A stretch of 33,248 nucleotides of DNA from Dysgonamonadaceae bacterium (GCA_031259075.1 JAIRLY010000264.1:1-33248), one strand, 5' to 3'. Counted from the first letter of the stretch, positions 18,542 to 28,571 are shown. A program made the numbers and translations. The notes: generated by a model from the letters alone, not told the origin.

Positions 18542-19951
18542 CTTTCATTCTTTTCATTTTTTTTCTCATCTTGTGGGAGATCATTATCCGGTGACGGAGG
18601 AGAGCTTACAGGCGTGAGCGCCGGAACATGGAGCGAACCCAATCCACACGGAATGGTATTGATTAAAAGAGGTTCATTCGAAATGGGACCCGCTCAAAAC
18701 GATACAATTTGGGGGCTTTATCAAGATCAGAAAGGTATTTCAATTGATAATTTCTGGATGGATGAAACGGAAATCACCAATGCGGAATATCGTCAATTTG
18801 TATATTGGGTGAGAGACTCTATCATTCGTGAACGGTTATACGATCCGGCTTACGGAGGCAACGATTTATTCAAAATAGAGGAAGATAAAGAAGGAAATCC
18901 GTACGAACCTCCCATCTTGGATTGGAAAAGACCTATTCCAATCGAACGGAGAGCGAATGAAGATGAGCTTAGGGCTATTCAAAGTGTAAATTATATCAAT
19001 CCGATTACCGGAGAAACCAAGTTGGATCCGGAACAAATGATTTACCGTTACTCTATTTTTAATGCGACTCAGGCTGCATTGAGACGAAATCGCTTAAATC
19101 CCGAACGAAGAGTGTATAATACGGATATTGCTGTAAATCCGGACGAAATAGTATTGATTTCGAAAGATACCGCTTATGTCAACGAAGACGGAAGAATCAT
19201 CAATGAAACGCTTATACGCCCACTGGGAAGTATATGGGATTTCTTAAATTCTTACATTATTAATATTTATCCCGACGAATCGGTTTGGGTAAACGATTTT
19301 AACAATTCATATAACGAACCGTATATGCGTTTGTATTTTAATCATCCGGGATACAACGACTATCCGGTAGTAGGTGTTTCGTGGGAACAGGCCAACGCTT
19401 TTTGTGTTTGGAGAACCGATTTTCTGAAAAGATCGCTGGACGCCGGACGTCGAAATACAATTGAACCATACCGGCTGCCGACAGAAACGGAATTTGAATA
19501 TGCCGCTCGAAGCGGTAAATCGGAGAATAAATATCCCTGGCGACAAGATACTCCGGTGGGCGACAAAGATTGTTTTCTGGGGAATTTCAAACCGGGAGAA
19601 GGCAATTATACGCAAGACGGGCATTTGATTACATCAAGGGTAGCATCTTTTTCACCTAACGAATTTGGCCTTTATGATATGGCGGGAAACGTAGCCGAAT
19701 GGACTTCTACCGCGTTTTTGGAATCCGGACCCGAAATTATGAATGATATCAATCCGCAATATTATTATAATGCGGCAAAAGAAGATCCTTATGCCACAAA
19801 GAAAAAAGTAGTGCGAGGCGGTTCGTGGAAAGATGTAGCGCATTTTATTCGTTCGGATATTCGCTCGTTTGAATATCAAAATGAACAACGCTCTTATATC
19901 GGATTCCGTTGTGTAAGAACACAGGTAGGATTTTCGAAAGGAAAGAAATAG
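18509..19951 (+). CDS. gldK: T9SS ring lipoprotein GldK/PorK (FGE-sulfatase fold)
   Basis: Lipoprotein signal MKRIFFSFFSFLSFFSFFFSSCG; SUMF1-like domain (MVLIKRGSFEMG, WMDETEITNAEYRQFVYW, PVVGVSWEQANAFCVWRTDFL, YRLPTETEFEYAARSG, NEFGLYDMAGNVAEWTSTAF, VVRGGSWKDV, IGFRCVRT). ORF track start 18446 adds a low-complexity leader; in-frame ATG 18509 gives a normal lipoprotein signal. Confidence 0.93.
   Translation: MKRIFFSFFSFLSFFSFFFSSCGRSLSGDGGELTGVSAGTWSEPNPHGMVLIKRGSFEMGPAQNDTIWGLYQDQKGISIDNFWMDETEITNAEYRQFVYWVRDSIIRERLYDPAYGGNDLFKIEEDKEGNPYEPPILDWKRPIPIERRANEDELRAIQSVNYINPITGETKLDPEQMIYRYSIFNATQAALRRNRLNPERRVYNTDIAVNPDEIVLISKDTAYVNEDGRIINETLIRPLGSIWDFLNSYIINIYPDESVWVNDFNNSYNEPYMRLYFNHPGYNDYPVVGVSWEQANAFCVWRTDFLKRSLDAGRRNTIEPYRLPTETEFEYAARSGKSENKYPWRQDTPVGDKDCFLGNFKPGEGNYTQDGHLITSRVASFSPNEFGLYDMAGNVAEWTSTAFLESGPEIMNDINPQYYYNAAKEDPYATKKKVVRGGSWKDVAHFIRSDIRSFEYQNEQRSYIGFRCVRTQVGFSKGKK
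18529..18564 (-). repeat. Inverted-orientation 9-bp array (ATTYYYYYY units) encoding the GldK signal-peptide core
   Basis: attcttttc atttctttc attcttttc atttttttt; reverse complement of the RRRRRRAAT unit. Confidence 0.8.
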
Positions 19952-19995
19952 GTTTGTTTTTTAGTTTTTACTTTTTATTTTTTTAGTTCATAAGT

Positions 19996-21150
19996 ATGGG
20001 TTTTAGAAGAAGATATAAAAATTTCATTGAAAAATTCTTATCCGGAGAACAGGGAAAGTGGTTTTTTCAAGTCTTTTATAACATAGGAGCAGCTATTGTA
20101 ATTATAGGCGCTTTAGCTAAATTAACGCACTGGCCTTGGGGTTTAGGCAATATTCTTCTTACAGTCGGTTTGCTCACTGAGTTTTTAGTATTTCTCATTT
20201 CAGCTTTCGACCACCCTGCGAAAGAATATCAATGGGAGCGGGTTTTTCCGGTTTTAGATACAAATGAAGAGGAAGATCGTCCTTCATTCGGCGGAGGAGG
20301 AAGCGGCAGCGGCTCTGTTATTGTGGGCAACGCAGCAAATACATCAAATGCTCCTGTTGCAGACGGCGCAGCAACTGTAAACGTAAACGGTGGAAAAGGC
20401 GGCACGGGCGGCGCTATTATTGTCGGTGGAGGCGGTTTTGGCGGTTTGATGGGAGGTGGAAACGTTAGCACTCCTGCAAGTACGGGCGAAAATGTCGGCG
20501 GCAGAAGTGGTTTATCCCCTCAATCGGCTTCCGAATCTGTAGAGAATATGACTATCGAAGAAATAAGACAATCATTCGGAATCTCCAATGCTGTAAATAT
20601 TTCGGAAGAAGATACCAATGCACTGACGGCCAGCATTAAGAAAATGGCTTCCGCCGCCGACCAATTGTCTAAAATGGCTGAGATGACGGAAGCGACTCAA
20701 CAGTATCTGGATCAATTAACGGCTATGTCGGAAGATATGAAACGTTTCAGTACGGTAACGAATAATCTGACTGATGTTTCCGATATTTTATTAAGTTCAT
20801 ACAAAAACATTACGGACAATTCGGATGGCATCAATCAATCCTCCAGAGGCTATGTTCAACAAATGGAAGCCCTCAACCGGAATATACAGGGATTAAATAC
20901 GATTTACGAAATTCAATTAAAAAGCATAAGTTCACAAATAGATGCAATCGAACGAATCAATGCCGGTTTGATGCGGATAAAAGACTTATATGAAGGTTCT
21001 ATTGTTGACAGTTCGATATTCCGGAGTGAAACGGAAAAAATGGCTCAACAACTTCATGCCCTCAATGGCGTTTACAATCGATTATTAAATGCCATGACCA
21101 TGAATATGTACGGCGCCGGTCCCGGCTTTAATCCTACCGGTAATTTATAA
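19996..21150 (+). CDS. gldL: T9SS motor protein GldL/PorL with Gly-rich insertion
   Basis: Two N-terminal TM helices (WFFQVFYNIGAAIVIIGALAKLTHWPWGLGNILLTVGLLTEFLVFLISAFDHPAKEYQWERVFPVL) diagnostic of GldL; C-terminal coiled-coil; between gldK and gldM. Confidence 0.95.
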   Translation: MGFRRRYKNFIEKFLSGEQGKWFFQVFYNIGAAIVIIGALAKLTHWPWGLGNILLTVGLLTEFLVFLISAFDHPAKEYQWERVFPVLDTNEEEDRPSFGGGGSGSGSVIVGNAANTSNAPVADGAATVNVNGGKGGTGGAIIVGGGGFGGLMGGGNVSTPASTGENVGGRSGLSPQSASESVENMTIEEIRQSFGISNAVNISEEDTNALTASIKKMASAADQLSKMAEMTEATQQYLDQLTAMSEDMKRFSTVTNNLTDVSDILLSSYKNITDNSDGINQSSRGYVQQMEALNRNIQGLNTIYEIQLKSISSQIDAIERINAGLMRIKDLYEGSIVDSSIFRSETEKMAQQLHALNGVYNRLLNAMTMNMYGAGPGFNPTGNL

Positions 21151-21184
21151 TATATGTTTTTTGTAATTTTTATTTTATAAAAGG

Positions 21185-22753
21185 ATGTCTTCAAACACTC
21201 CAAATTCTCCAAGGCAAAAAATGATTAACCTGATGTATCTGGTATTCATTGCCATGCTTGCCCTCAATGTTTCCTCCGAAGTATTGGAAGGTTTTGAATT
21301 AGTGGAAGAAAGTTTACTGCGCTCCGTAAAGGCTTCTACACAACATAATGACCGGATTTTCAATGATTTGAAAGCCTATTATCAGACTAACCCCGAAAAA
21401 ACACGAGTGTGGTACGGAAGCGCTTCCAAAGTAAAAGCAAAATCAGATTCGTTGTTTAATTATATTCAAGAACTAAAAAACAGGATTGTCATAAAAGCAG
21501 ACGGAGAAAATGGAAATCCTGAGCATTTGAAACATCCCGACGATTTGAATGCCGCTTATGAGGTGATGTTTGAACGAGGAAAAAATGATGCGGTCAAATT
21601 GAAATCCGACATTAATGCCTATCGGGAATATGTAGCCTCGCTGGTATCAAATCTTTCTATCAAAAACATTATTGAAAGCAATTTGAGTACGGAACCTTCC
21701 GTAAAAGCAAAAGAAAATAAACAAACATGGGAAGAATCTATGTTTTTGCAAATGCCTTTAGCTGCATCTGTTACGCTATTAACCAAAATACAAAACGATA
21801 TTCGCTACGCAGAAGGAGAGGTATTAAGTGATTTAGTGAAAAACATAGATATTGAAGATTTTCGTGTCAATAAAATAGAAGCTTTTGTGATTCCGGAATC
21901 CCATATTGTAATGCGAGGTGGAACCTATCGTGCCGACATAGTCCTTTCGGCGCAAGATTCCACACAAAGACCTAAAATATTTGTAAATGGCCGGTTATTG
22001 CCGGAAGATGCCGGTGGACAATATATGGCTGGCGCCGGTTCAGCGGGAATTTTTCAGGTAAACGGTTATATTGAAGTGGCGCGTAGCAATGGTTCTTTTA
22101 TGCGTCACGATTTCTCAAGTCAATATTTTGTGGTAGAACCCAGTGCCACGATTGCTCCCGTATGGATGAATGTATTGTATGCAGGCATCGCGAATGAAGT
22201 GCGAATTGCAGTTCCCGGAGTAGCCGGTCAAAATGTTTCGGCAAGTATTTCGAATGGAACTTTAACTTATAAAGGCAACGATATTTGGATAGCAACTCCA
22301 AAATACGGGTCCGACGCGGTGATTACCGTAATGGCAAAAATGACGAATGGACATACACAGGAAATGGCGAAAAATACCTTTCGAGTGAGACAATTGCCCG
22401 ATCCTACTGCTTATTTGGAGATAACCAATGCGGACGGAAATAAGGTGCGCTATAAAGGCGGGACACCTTTGGCCAAGGCCGCGTTGGTCAACGTGGAGGC
22501 ATTAAGTGCAGCCATCGACGACGGCATATTGGATCGGCCTTTTACGGTTTTGCGATTTGAATTGCAAAAATTTGATGCAATGGGATTTGCAATAACCACA
22601 AGTTCGGAGGGCGCTCGTTTTTCCCAACAACAAAAAAATATGATACGAGGAATGCAACGCGGACAAACGCTGTTGATTCGAGGAATTGTAGTACGAGGCC
22701 CCGATTTAATAGAAAGAACATTAAACGCTCCAATGGAAATAAGAATAAATTAA
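21185..22753 (+). CDS. gldM: T9SS motor/periplasmic protein GldM/PorM
   Basis: 522 aa; SSNTPNSPRQKMINLMYLVFIAMLALNVSSEVLEGFELVEESL is the GldM N-terminus. Confidence 0.96.
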   Translation: MSSNTPNSPRQKMINLMYLVFIAMLALNVSSEVLEGFELVEESLLRSVKASTQHNDRIFNDLKAYYQTNPEKTRVWYGSASKVKAKSDSLFNYIQELKNRIVIKADGENGNPEHLKHPDDLNAAYEVMFERGKNDAVKLKSDINAYREYVASLVSNLSIKNIIESNLSTEPSVKAKENKQTWEESMFLQMPLAASVTLLTKIQNDIRYAEGEVLSDLVKNIDIEDFRVNKIEAFVIPESHIVMRGGTYRADIVLSAQDSTQRPKIFVNGRLLPEDAGGQYMAGAGSAGIFQVNGYIEVARSNGSFMRHDFSSQYFVVEPSATIAPVWMNVLYAGIANEVRIAVPGVAGQNVSASISNGTLTYKGNDIWIATPKYGSDAVITVMAKMTNGHTQEMAKNTFRVRQLPDPTAYLEITNADGNKVRYKGGTPLAKAALVNVEALSAAIDDGILDRPFTVLRFELQKFDAMGFAITTSSEGARFSQQQKNMIRGMQRGQTLLIRGIVVRGPDLIERTLNAPMEIRIN

Positions 22754-22757
22754 AGAT

Positions 22758-23798
22758 ATGAAACCATTTTATTGTATTAGCTTTTTTGTCTTGTTTTTTG
22801 TTTTTGCTTGTGTGCAGGAAAGTTTGGCTCAAGACCAACCGCGCAGATCGGTTCGTCAACGCCCGTCTGAAACAAATGTATCTACTGTTTCCGATCTGAC
22901 GGAACGAGCAAAGATAAAAAATGAAGAAGAATCCCAAAAACCCAGCCATATCGTCTGGGAGAGGATTATCTATCGAATGGTGGATCTGACAAAGGGAGAA
23001 AGTAATAGTGCTTTATATTATCCGGTTCAACCGCAAGGAAATCGTCAAAATCTTTTTACACTGATCTTCAAGTTGTTGCTGGATGTTAAGATTCCTGCTT
23101 ATAACTATATGGAAAGCGGAGAAATTTTTGAAGAAAGTCAAAAAATAGACTTTGAGGCTTTCCTGACGAAACTTCAGTTGTTATATACCAAACAAGGAGA
23201 CCGGTTTGTGGTAGATGAAAGAGATATTCCCAGTTCGGAAGTTACTCAATATATGATTAAAGAAGGTTATTATTTCGATCAGGCAACCGGAACATTCAAG
23301 TTAGACGTTATCGCTATTTGTCCGATTTTGGTACGGGAAGATTTTTATTACGGCAATTCGATCCGAGAAGTATTGTTTTGGTTGAAGTATGATGATATTC
23401 GTCCCTACCTTTCCAGAGAAATGATCATGACTTCCAATTATAATAATGCGCTGACTTATACGATTGACGATTATTTTCACAAAAACATGTATAGCGGAGA
23501 GATTATCAAAACAGTCAATATGATGGGCAAAAGTTTGGCGCAGGAAGTAGGAAGTGATCCGGAAGCGCAAAAACAGGCTCAAGACAGTATTGAAAGCCAG
23601 TTGAAAATGTTCAATCAAAAATTGTGGATCCATAGAGTTGAAAAGGACACTACCACAGTAGAAGAAAAAGATAAAAAAACCGCTACAGGAACAAAGTCGG
23701 TTAAACGAGGGAATAAAGAACAAAAGGCTAAAACGTCTTCCAAACCCAAATCCGAAACTTCTTCACCTGTAAAAAGTGTTAGGAGAAATCGGCGATGA
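22758..23798 (+). CDS. gldN: T9SS ring protein GldN/PorN
   Basis: 346 aa; signal peptide; HIVWERIIYRMVDLTKGESNSALYYPVQPQGNRQNLFTLIFKLLLDVKIPAYNY; Lys/Ser/Thr-rich C-terminal tail; directly after gldM. Confidence 0.94.
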   Translation: MKPFYCISFFVLFFVFACVQESLAQDQPRRSVRQRPSETNVSTVSDLTERAKIKNEEESQKPSHIVWERIIYRMVDLTKGESNSALYYPVQPQGNRQNLFTLIFKLLLDVKIPAYNYMESGEIFEESQKIDFEAFLTKLQLLYTKQGDRFVVDERDIPSSEVTQYMIKEGYYFDQATGTFKLDVIAICPILVREDFYYGNSIREVLFWLKYDDIRPYLSREMIMTSNYNNALTYTIDDYFHKNMYSGEIIKTVNMMGKSLAQEVGSDPEAQKQAQDSIESQLKMFNQKLWIHRVEKDTTTVEEKDKKTATGTKSVKRGNKEQKAKTSSKPKSETSSPVKSVRRNRR

Positions 23799-24337
23799 GT
23801 TTGTATGGGCAAATATTCCGTACTTTTGCCGGAATCGGGTTATTTACCATTGGCGGCGGGTATGCCATGTTGCCTCTGATACAAAAAGAAGTTGTTGAGC
23901 GGAGAAAATGGATATCTGTCGGCGATTTTGTAGATATGATTGCTCTATCGCAGTCTGTTCCGGGAATATTGGCCGTTAACATAGCCATTTTTACCGGTTA
24001 CCGGATGAAAGGAAATAAAGGGAGCATCGTCGCTGCTTTGGGCGCTATACTGCCTTCTTTTATAATTATATTATTGATTGCCCTGTTCTTCCGGCATTTT
24101 AATGAAAACCCGTACATTGCCAAAATGTTTAAAGGCATTCGTCCTGCGGTCGTCGCTTTGATCGCCGTTCCGGTATTTTCTACAGCCAAAGCGGTGGGTA
24201 TTAATTTGAAAACCGTAATTATTCCTGTTGCTTCCGCTTTTTTGATTTGGTATTGGGGAATATCGCCTGTTTATATTATTTTAGCGGCAGCTCTGGGAGG
24301 AATTGTTTGGAGAGAAATAAAAAATAAAAGAAAATAG
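23795..24337 (+). CDS. Chromate transporter, short-chain (half-length) ChrA family
   Basis: 180 aa; GIGLFTIGGGYAMLPLIQKEVVERRKWISVGDFVDMIALSQSVPGILAVNIAIFTGYRMKG is the CHR domain; ATGA overlap with gldN. Confidence 0.9.
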   Translation: MSLYGQIFRTFAGIGLFTIGGGYAMLPLIQKEVVERRKWISVGDFVDMIALSQSVPGILAVNIAIFTGYRMKGNKGSIVAALGAILPSFIIILLIALFFRHFNENPYIAKMFKGIRPAVVALIAVPVFSTAKAVGINLKTVIIPVASAFLIWYWGISPVYIILAAALGGIVWREIKNKRK

Positions 24338-24368
24338 ATATAAACCTAAACCATACGTTTATATCTAT
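24334..24368. terminator. Possible bidirectional terminator hairpin between the gldN/chr operon and the convergent winged-helix gene
   Basis: Perfect 12-bp inverted repeat ATAGATATAAAC / GTTTATATCTAT with 11-nt loop at the converging gene ends; AT-rich stem without a clean U-tract. Confidence 0.45.
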
Positions 24369-24402
24369 CTTCTTTTGTCTGGTGTAAATTTCAACGAATA
24401 CA

Positions 24403-24600
24403 TCAAATGAGCGATAAATACAAATCCGTTTCTTGAAGATCAAAAACTAATTTTTCTTCCCGCGCCAACCAACCGATTGAGGCATAAATTTCTTTATCAT
24501 TCAACTTGGTTAATTTTTTCAAATCTTTTACAGATTTTGTTCCTTCCTCATTTAATACATTCCATACACGTCCTGCATCATTCCCAATTTTCTCTTTCAT
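24403..24600 (-). CDS. Small winged helix-turn-helix protein (DUF2582-like)
   Basis: 65 aa; EKIGNDAGRVWNVLNEEGTKSVKDLKKLTKLNDKEIYASIGWLAREEKLVFD matches the compact Bacteroidetes winged-helix family. Confidence 0.8.
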   Translation of the reverse strand: MKEKIGNDAGRVWNVLNEEGTKSVKDLKKLTKLNDKEIYASIGWLAREEKLVFDLQETDLYLSLI

Positions 24601-24703
24601 TTTTCAGTAAATTTTTAAATTAAACAATCTTTTTTTATGTAATGATGCGCCAATCAGCTATTTATCAATATTATATATCTGCCGCATCAACACCGCATTA
24701 AAA

Positions 24704-25933
24704 TCACTCTCCTAAATAGATTTTATCCCATTTTTCATATTCTTCATTATTTCCTAAACTATAATAAATATTACGTAACGCAAAAATAGCATCCGAATCT
24801 TTTGAGTTTTTGGAATAAGCTTTTTCAAAATAGGGAATCGCTTCTTTGAAATAGGAATCTACTTTTTCCATTTCTTTCTTATATGCATTAACGTCGGAGA
24901 TATTATCCGCTATCGCTCTGGATTCTATACCCAGATTGTAATAAAGGCGTCCCAGATGAGATAAAGCATCTGCAAAATCAGGATCGATCTCCAACGATTT
25001 TTTTATGTTAACAATTGCTTGATCAATATCTTTATTATTTTCATACACAAGTCCCAATACATCATAAAGTTGGGCGTCATTGGGCGAATTTACAATGGCT
25101 TTTTGCAAATAATTGATTGCTTGATCAATTTCCCCTCTGTTGATATTGATGTTGATCATGTTGAGTATGAAATAAGATTCTTCCGGAAATTTGGTCGATC
25201 CCTGTTCCAGTACATTGACAAAACCGGTTGTATCTCCTTTTTGGTAATATTCGTTAGCAAGTTGCTTATAACAATCTATTCCATTATAATTCAAATCTTT
25301 AATTTCGGTATAAAGTTCGATAGCAGCATCATGGTTTGGAATTAAAGAAGCCGATAAAGCCGCAAAATAGCGGTATTTAATTGCATTTGTATCGCTTGCC
25401 AAGCTCTCAAATTTGCTTTCCTCTCCGGTAAACATCGGAAATTTATGCATATCACCATAAAACCGGAAATTTTCGTATGCTTTTTGATAATTTCCTTTTT
25501 CATAAAAATAAGCGCCGGCATTTATATAATAAGGACGATTAGCCAACATGATGGATTTGATATCTTTTCTGAATTTCGATTTTATTTTTCCTTTTTCATT
25601 GGGTCGTTGATCCAATTCATCCGCCTTTTGAAAATAAGGGAAAATCTGATCCAATGCCGGATACATTACATCTTCATCGGGAGCAACGCTCATCACTTCT
25701 TTAACTCTTTCCATATCAAATTGTTTGTTTTCGACTAATCCGGCCACATACCAAGCTTCCGCTTCATTTTCCGTTTCAGGATTTGCAAGTGCGTCTTTAA
25801 TAAGAGTTCTTGCTTCCTCGATATTTGGAGACGAATCTTTTATTTCGTTTTTCACCGTATTTACTATCTTTTTTTGTCCAAAAGAAATCACGGTTATAAA
25901 ACTTAATGCTAATGTGAATGTTAACTTTTTCAT
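24704..25933 (-). CDS. Secreted/periplasmic tetratricopeptide repeat protein
   Basis: 409 aa; signal peptide MKKLTFTLALSFITVISFGQ; TPR motifs (AINYLQKAIVNSPNDAQLYDVLGLVYENNKDIDQAIVNIKKSLEIDPDFADALSHLGRLYYNLG). Confidence 0.88.
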   Translation of the reverse strand: MKKLTFTLALSFITVISFGQKKIVNTVKNEIKDSSPNIEEARTLIKDALANPETENEAEAWYVAGLVENKQFDMERVKEVMSVAPDEDVMYPALDQIFPYFQKADELDQRPNEKGKIKSKFRKDIKSIMLANRPYYINAGAYFYEKGNYQKAYENFRFYGDMHKFPMFTGEESKFESLASDTNAIKYRYFAALSASLIPNHDAAIELYTEIKDLNYNGIDCYKQLANEYYQKGDTTGFVNVLEQGSTKFPEESYFILNMINININRGEIDQAINYLQKAIVNSPNDAQLYDVLGLVYENNKDIDQAIVNIKKSLEIDPDFADALSHLGRLYYNLGIESRAIADNISDVNAYKKEMEKVDSYFKEAIPYFEKAYSKNSKDSDAIFALRNIYYSLGNNEEYEKWDKIYLGE

Positions 25934-25945
25934 GATTGTATACTT

Positions 25946-28465
25946 TTATATTGTTAAATTATTATCCTCATCATTTCCTTCATTTTTTCCCTTTCGTTCT
26001 ATTTCCTCTATTTCGTTTTCCGAAACCACTTTACAAACGGAAGCGATTGCATCGTTTCTTTTTTCCAGATTGATCAACCGGACACCCTGCGTAGCTCTTC
26101 CGATGATATTCAAATCGGAAATTTTCACTCGTATTGTAATTCCGGATTTATTAATGATCATCAAATCATTTTCTTCAGTTACGCTCTTTATGCTCACCAA
26201 CGGACCTGTTTTTTCGGTAATATTCAAGGTTTTAACACCTTTTCCGCCTCGATTGGTAATCCGGTAATCTTCTATTTTCGAACGTTTTCCATATCCTTGT
26301 TGCGAAACAACCAGGATACTCTCTTTTTCGAGATTTTTAATACAAATCATTCCGATTACCTCGTCGTCATTCGGGTCGAGTGTCATACCCTTTACTCCGG
26401 CAGCCATACGTCCCATACTTCGGACTTTCGATTCATTGAAACGCAATGCACGACCTTTCCGGTTTGCGATAACGATTTCGTTTTTACCATTAGTCATTCG
26501 TACTGCGATCATCTCATCGTCTTCATGAATGGTGATTGCATTCACTCCATTTTGACGCGGACGGGAATAGGCTTCCAGCAAGGTTTTTTTTATTATTCCC
26601 TTTTTAGTACAGAATACCAGATAATGGGATTCGACAAAATCTCTATCATTCAATTGTTTCACACGGATAAAAGCATTTACTTTGTCGTCGGCATCTATAT
26701 TTAATAAATTTTGGATAGCGCGCCCTTTGGATGTTTTTGTTCCTTCCGGAATTTGGTATACTTTCAACCAGTAACATTTTCCCTTTTTAGTAAAAAACAT
26801 CATGGTAGCGTGCATATTGGCCGGATAAATATATTCTACAAAATCTTCTTCACGGGTTTCAGAACCTTTTACGCCTATTCCACCTCTGTTTTGCGCTTTA
26901 AATTCGGCCAAAGGAGTACGCTTGATGTAACCCATATAAGAAATAGTAATAATCATCTCGTCGTCGGCATAAAAATCTTCCGGATTCAGATCTTCCGTTG
27001 CATAAATAATTTCGGTTTTTCTTTTATTTCCGAATTTATTTTTCACTTCAATTAATTCTTCCTTTATAACACTTAATAAGAGTTCTTCGTTTGATAATAT
27101 TTCTTTTAAATAAGCGATTGTTTTTTGGAGTTCGTCGTATTCTGCCCGAAGTTTGTCCTGTTCCAGACCGGTTAATTGGCGTAAACGCATTTCAACAATG
27201 GCTCGAGACTGTATTTCCGTCAAACTAAATCGTTCTATCAATCTTTCAATTGCTTCATTCGGATTTTGTGAGGAACGGATAATTGCAATCACTTCGTCGA
27301 TATGGTCGGAGGCAATTATTAAACCTTCAACAATATGCGCTCTTTGTTCCGCTTTATTCAAATCGAATCGGGTGCGGCGAGTCACCACATCAACACGATG
27401 TTCTACAAAATGCCGGATCATATCTTTCAAATTCAACATTTTGGGACGACCTTTTACTAAAGCGATATTATTTACGTTGAATGAAGACTGCAAAGCGGTC
27501 AGTTTATATAATTTATTCAGGATAACGCTTGAATTGAAATCTTTTTTTATATCCACTACAATACGCATCCCTTCGCGGTCGGATTCGTCGTTTACATACG
27601 ATATTCCCTCTAATTTTTTTTCACCAACCAAAGTGGCAATGTGTTCAATTAATTCCTTTTTGTTTACCAAATAGGGAATTTCATTGATGACGATTTTTTC
27701 TTTATTATTATGTATTTCAATTTCGGCTTTTCCTCTCAAAATAATTCGTCCTCTTCCGGTTTCAAAAGCATCTTTTACGCCTTGATAACCGTATATGAAA
27801 GCGCCGGTAGGAAAATCGGGCGCTTTAATATATTGCATTAAACCGGCAATATCAATTTCGCCTCTTGTGTCGATATAGGCAATAATGCCGTCGATACATT
27901 CGGAAAGGTTATGGGGAGGCATATTCGTCGCCATACCTACGGCAATACCGGAAGCGCCGTTCATTAACAAGTTAGGAATACGAGTAGGAAGAACAGATGG
28001 TTCTTTTAATGTATCGTCGAAATTGAGTTCAAAATCAACAGTTTCTTTATCAATGTCTTGCAACATTTCTTCTGCTAATTTACTTAATCGAGCCTCCGTA
28101 TAACGCATTGCTGCCGGTTCGTCGCCATCTATAGAACCATAATTTCCTTGTCCATCTACCAGCGGATAACGTAACGACCATTCCTGCGCCATGCGTACCA
28201 TCGCATAATAAACGGAACTGTCGCCGTGTGGATGGTATTTACCTAAAACCTCTCCTACTATACGGGCGGACTTTTTATAGGGTTTATCCGAGTGATTTCC
28301 CAACTCGTTCATTCCAAACAATACCCGACGATGTACCGGTTTAAATCCGTCTCTTACATCAGGCAATGCACGCGATACAATGACAGACATTGAATAGTCA
28401 ATGTATGCCGATTTCATTTGCTCCTCAATATTTACTTGAATAATTCTATCTTGATTATCAATCAT
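25946..28465 (-). CDS. gyrA: DNA gyrase subunit A
   Basis: 839 aa; [33 protein letters not shown]-type N-terminus, [52 protein letters not shown]-terminal beta-pinwheel with GyrA-box-like [10 protein letters not shown], favouring GyrA over ParC. Confidence 0.95.
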   Translation of the reverse strand: MIDNQDRIIQVNIEEQMKSAYIDYSMSVIVSRALPDVRDGFKPVHRRVLFGMNELGNHSDKPYKKSARIVGEVLGKYHPHGDSSVYYAMVRMAQEWSLRYPLVDGQGNYGSIDGDEPAAMRYTEARLSKLAEEMLQDIDKETVDFELNFDDTLKEPSVLPTRIPNLLMNGASGIAVGMATNMPPHNLSECIDGIIAYIDTRGEIDIAGLMQYIKAPDFPTGAFIYGYQGVKDAFETGRGRIILRGKAEIEIHNNKEKIVINEIPYLVNKKELIEHIATLVGEKKLEGISYVNDESDREGMRIVVDIKKDFNSSVILNKLYKLTALQSSFNVNNIALVKGRPKMLNLKDMIRHFVEHRVDVVTRRTRFDLNKAEQRAHIVEGLIIASDHIDEVIAIIRSSQNPNEAIERLIERFSLTEIQSRAIVEMRLRQLTGLEQDKLRAEYDELQKTIAYLKEILSNEELLLSVIKEELIEVKNKFGNKRKTEIIYATEDLNPEDFYADDEMIITISYMGYIKRTPLAEFKAQNRGGIGVKGSETREEDFVEYIYPANMHATMMFFTKKGKCYWLKVYQIPEGTKTSKGRAIQNLLNIDADDKVNAFIRVKQLNDRDFVESHYLVFCTKKGIIKKTLLEAYSRPRQNGVNAITIHEDDEMIAVRMTNGKNEIVIANRKGRALRFNESKVRSMGRMAAGVKGMTLDPNDDEVIGMICIKNLEKESILVVSQQGYGKRSKIEDYRITNRGGKGVKTLNITEKTGPLVSIKSVTEENDLMIINKSGITIRVKISDLNIIGRATQGVRLINLEKRNDAIASVCKVVSENEIEEIERKGKNEGNDEDNNLTI

Positions 28466-28571
28466 TTATTATTGTATTGGTTCAACATAATCTCTTTATC
28501 TCAAAAATCACGCTAAATTACAATAATTTCTCCGAATACGAAAATTTTTTTTATCAGGGTCTAATACAGAT

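Noticed and set aside
24643-24689. Inverted pair TGATGCG / CGCATCA downstream of the TPR gene
   Set aside because: Only 7-bp arms with a loop over 30 nt; could be chance, not called as a terminator.
25019-27674. Several plus-strand ORFs opposite the TPR gene and gyrA (up to 180 aa)
   Set aside because: Antisense to strongly supported genes; hydrophobic/Phe-rich nonsense typical of reverse-complement reading.
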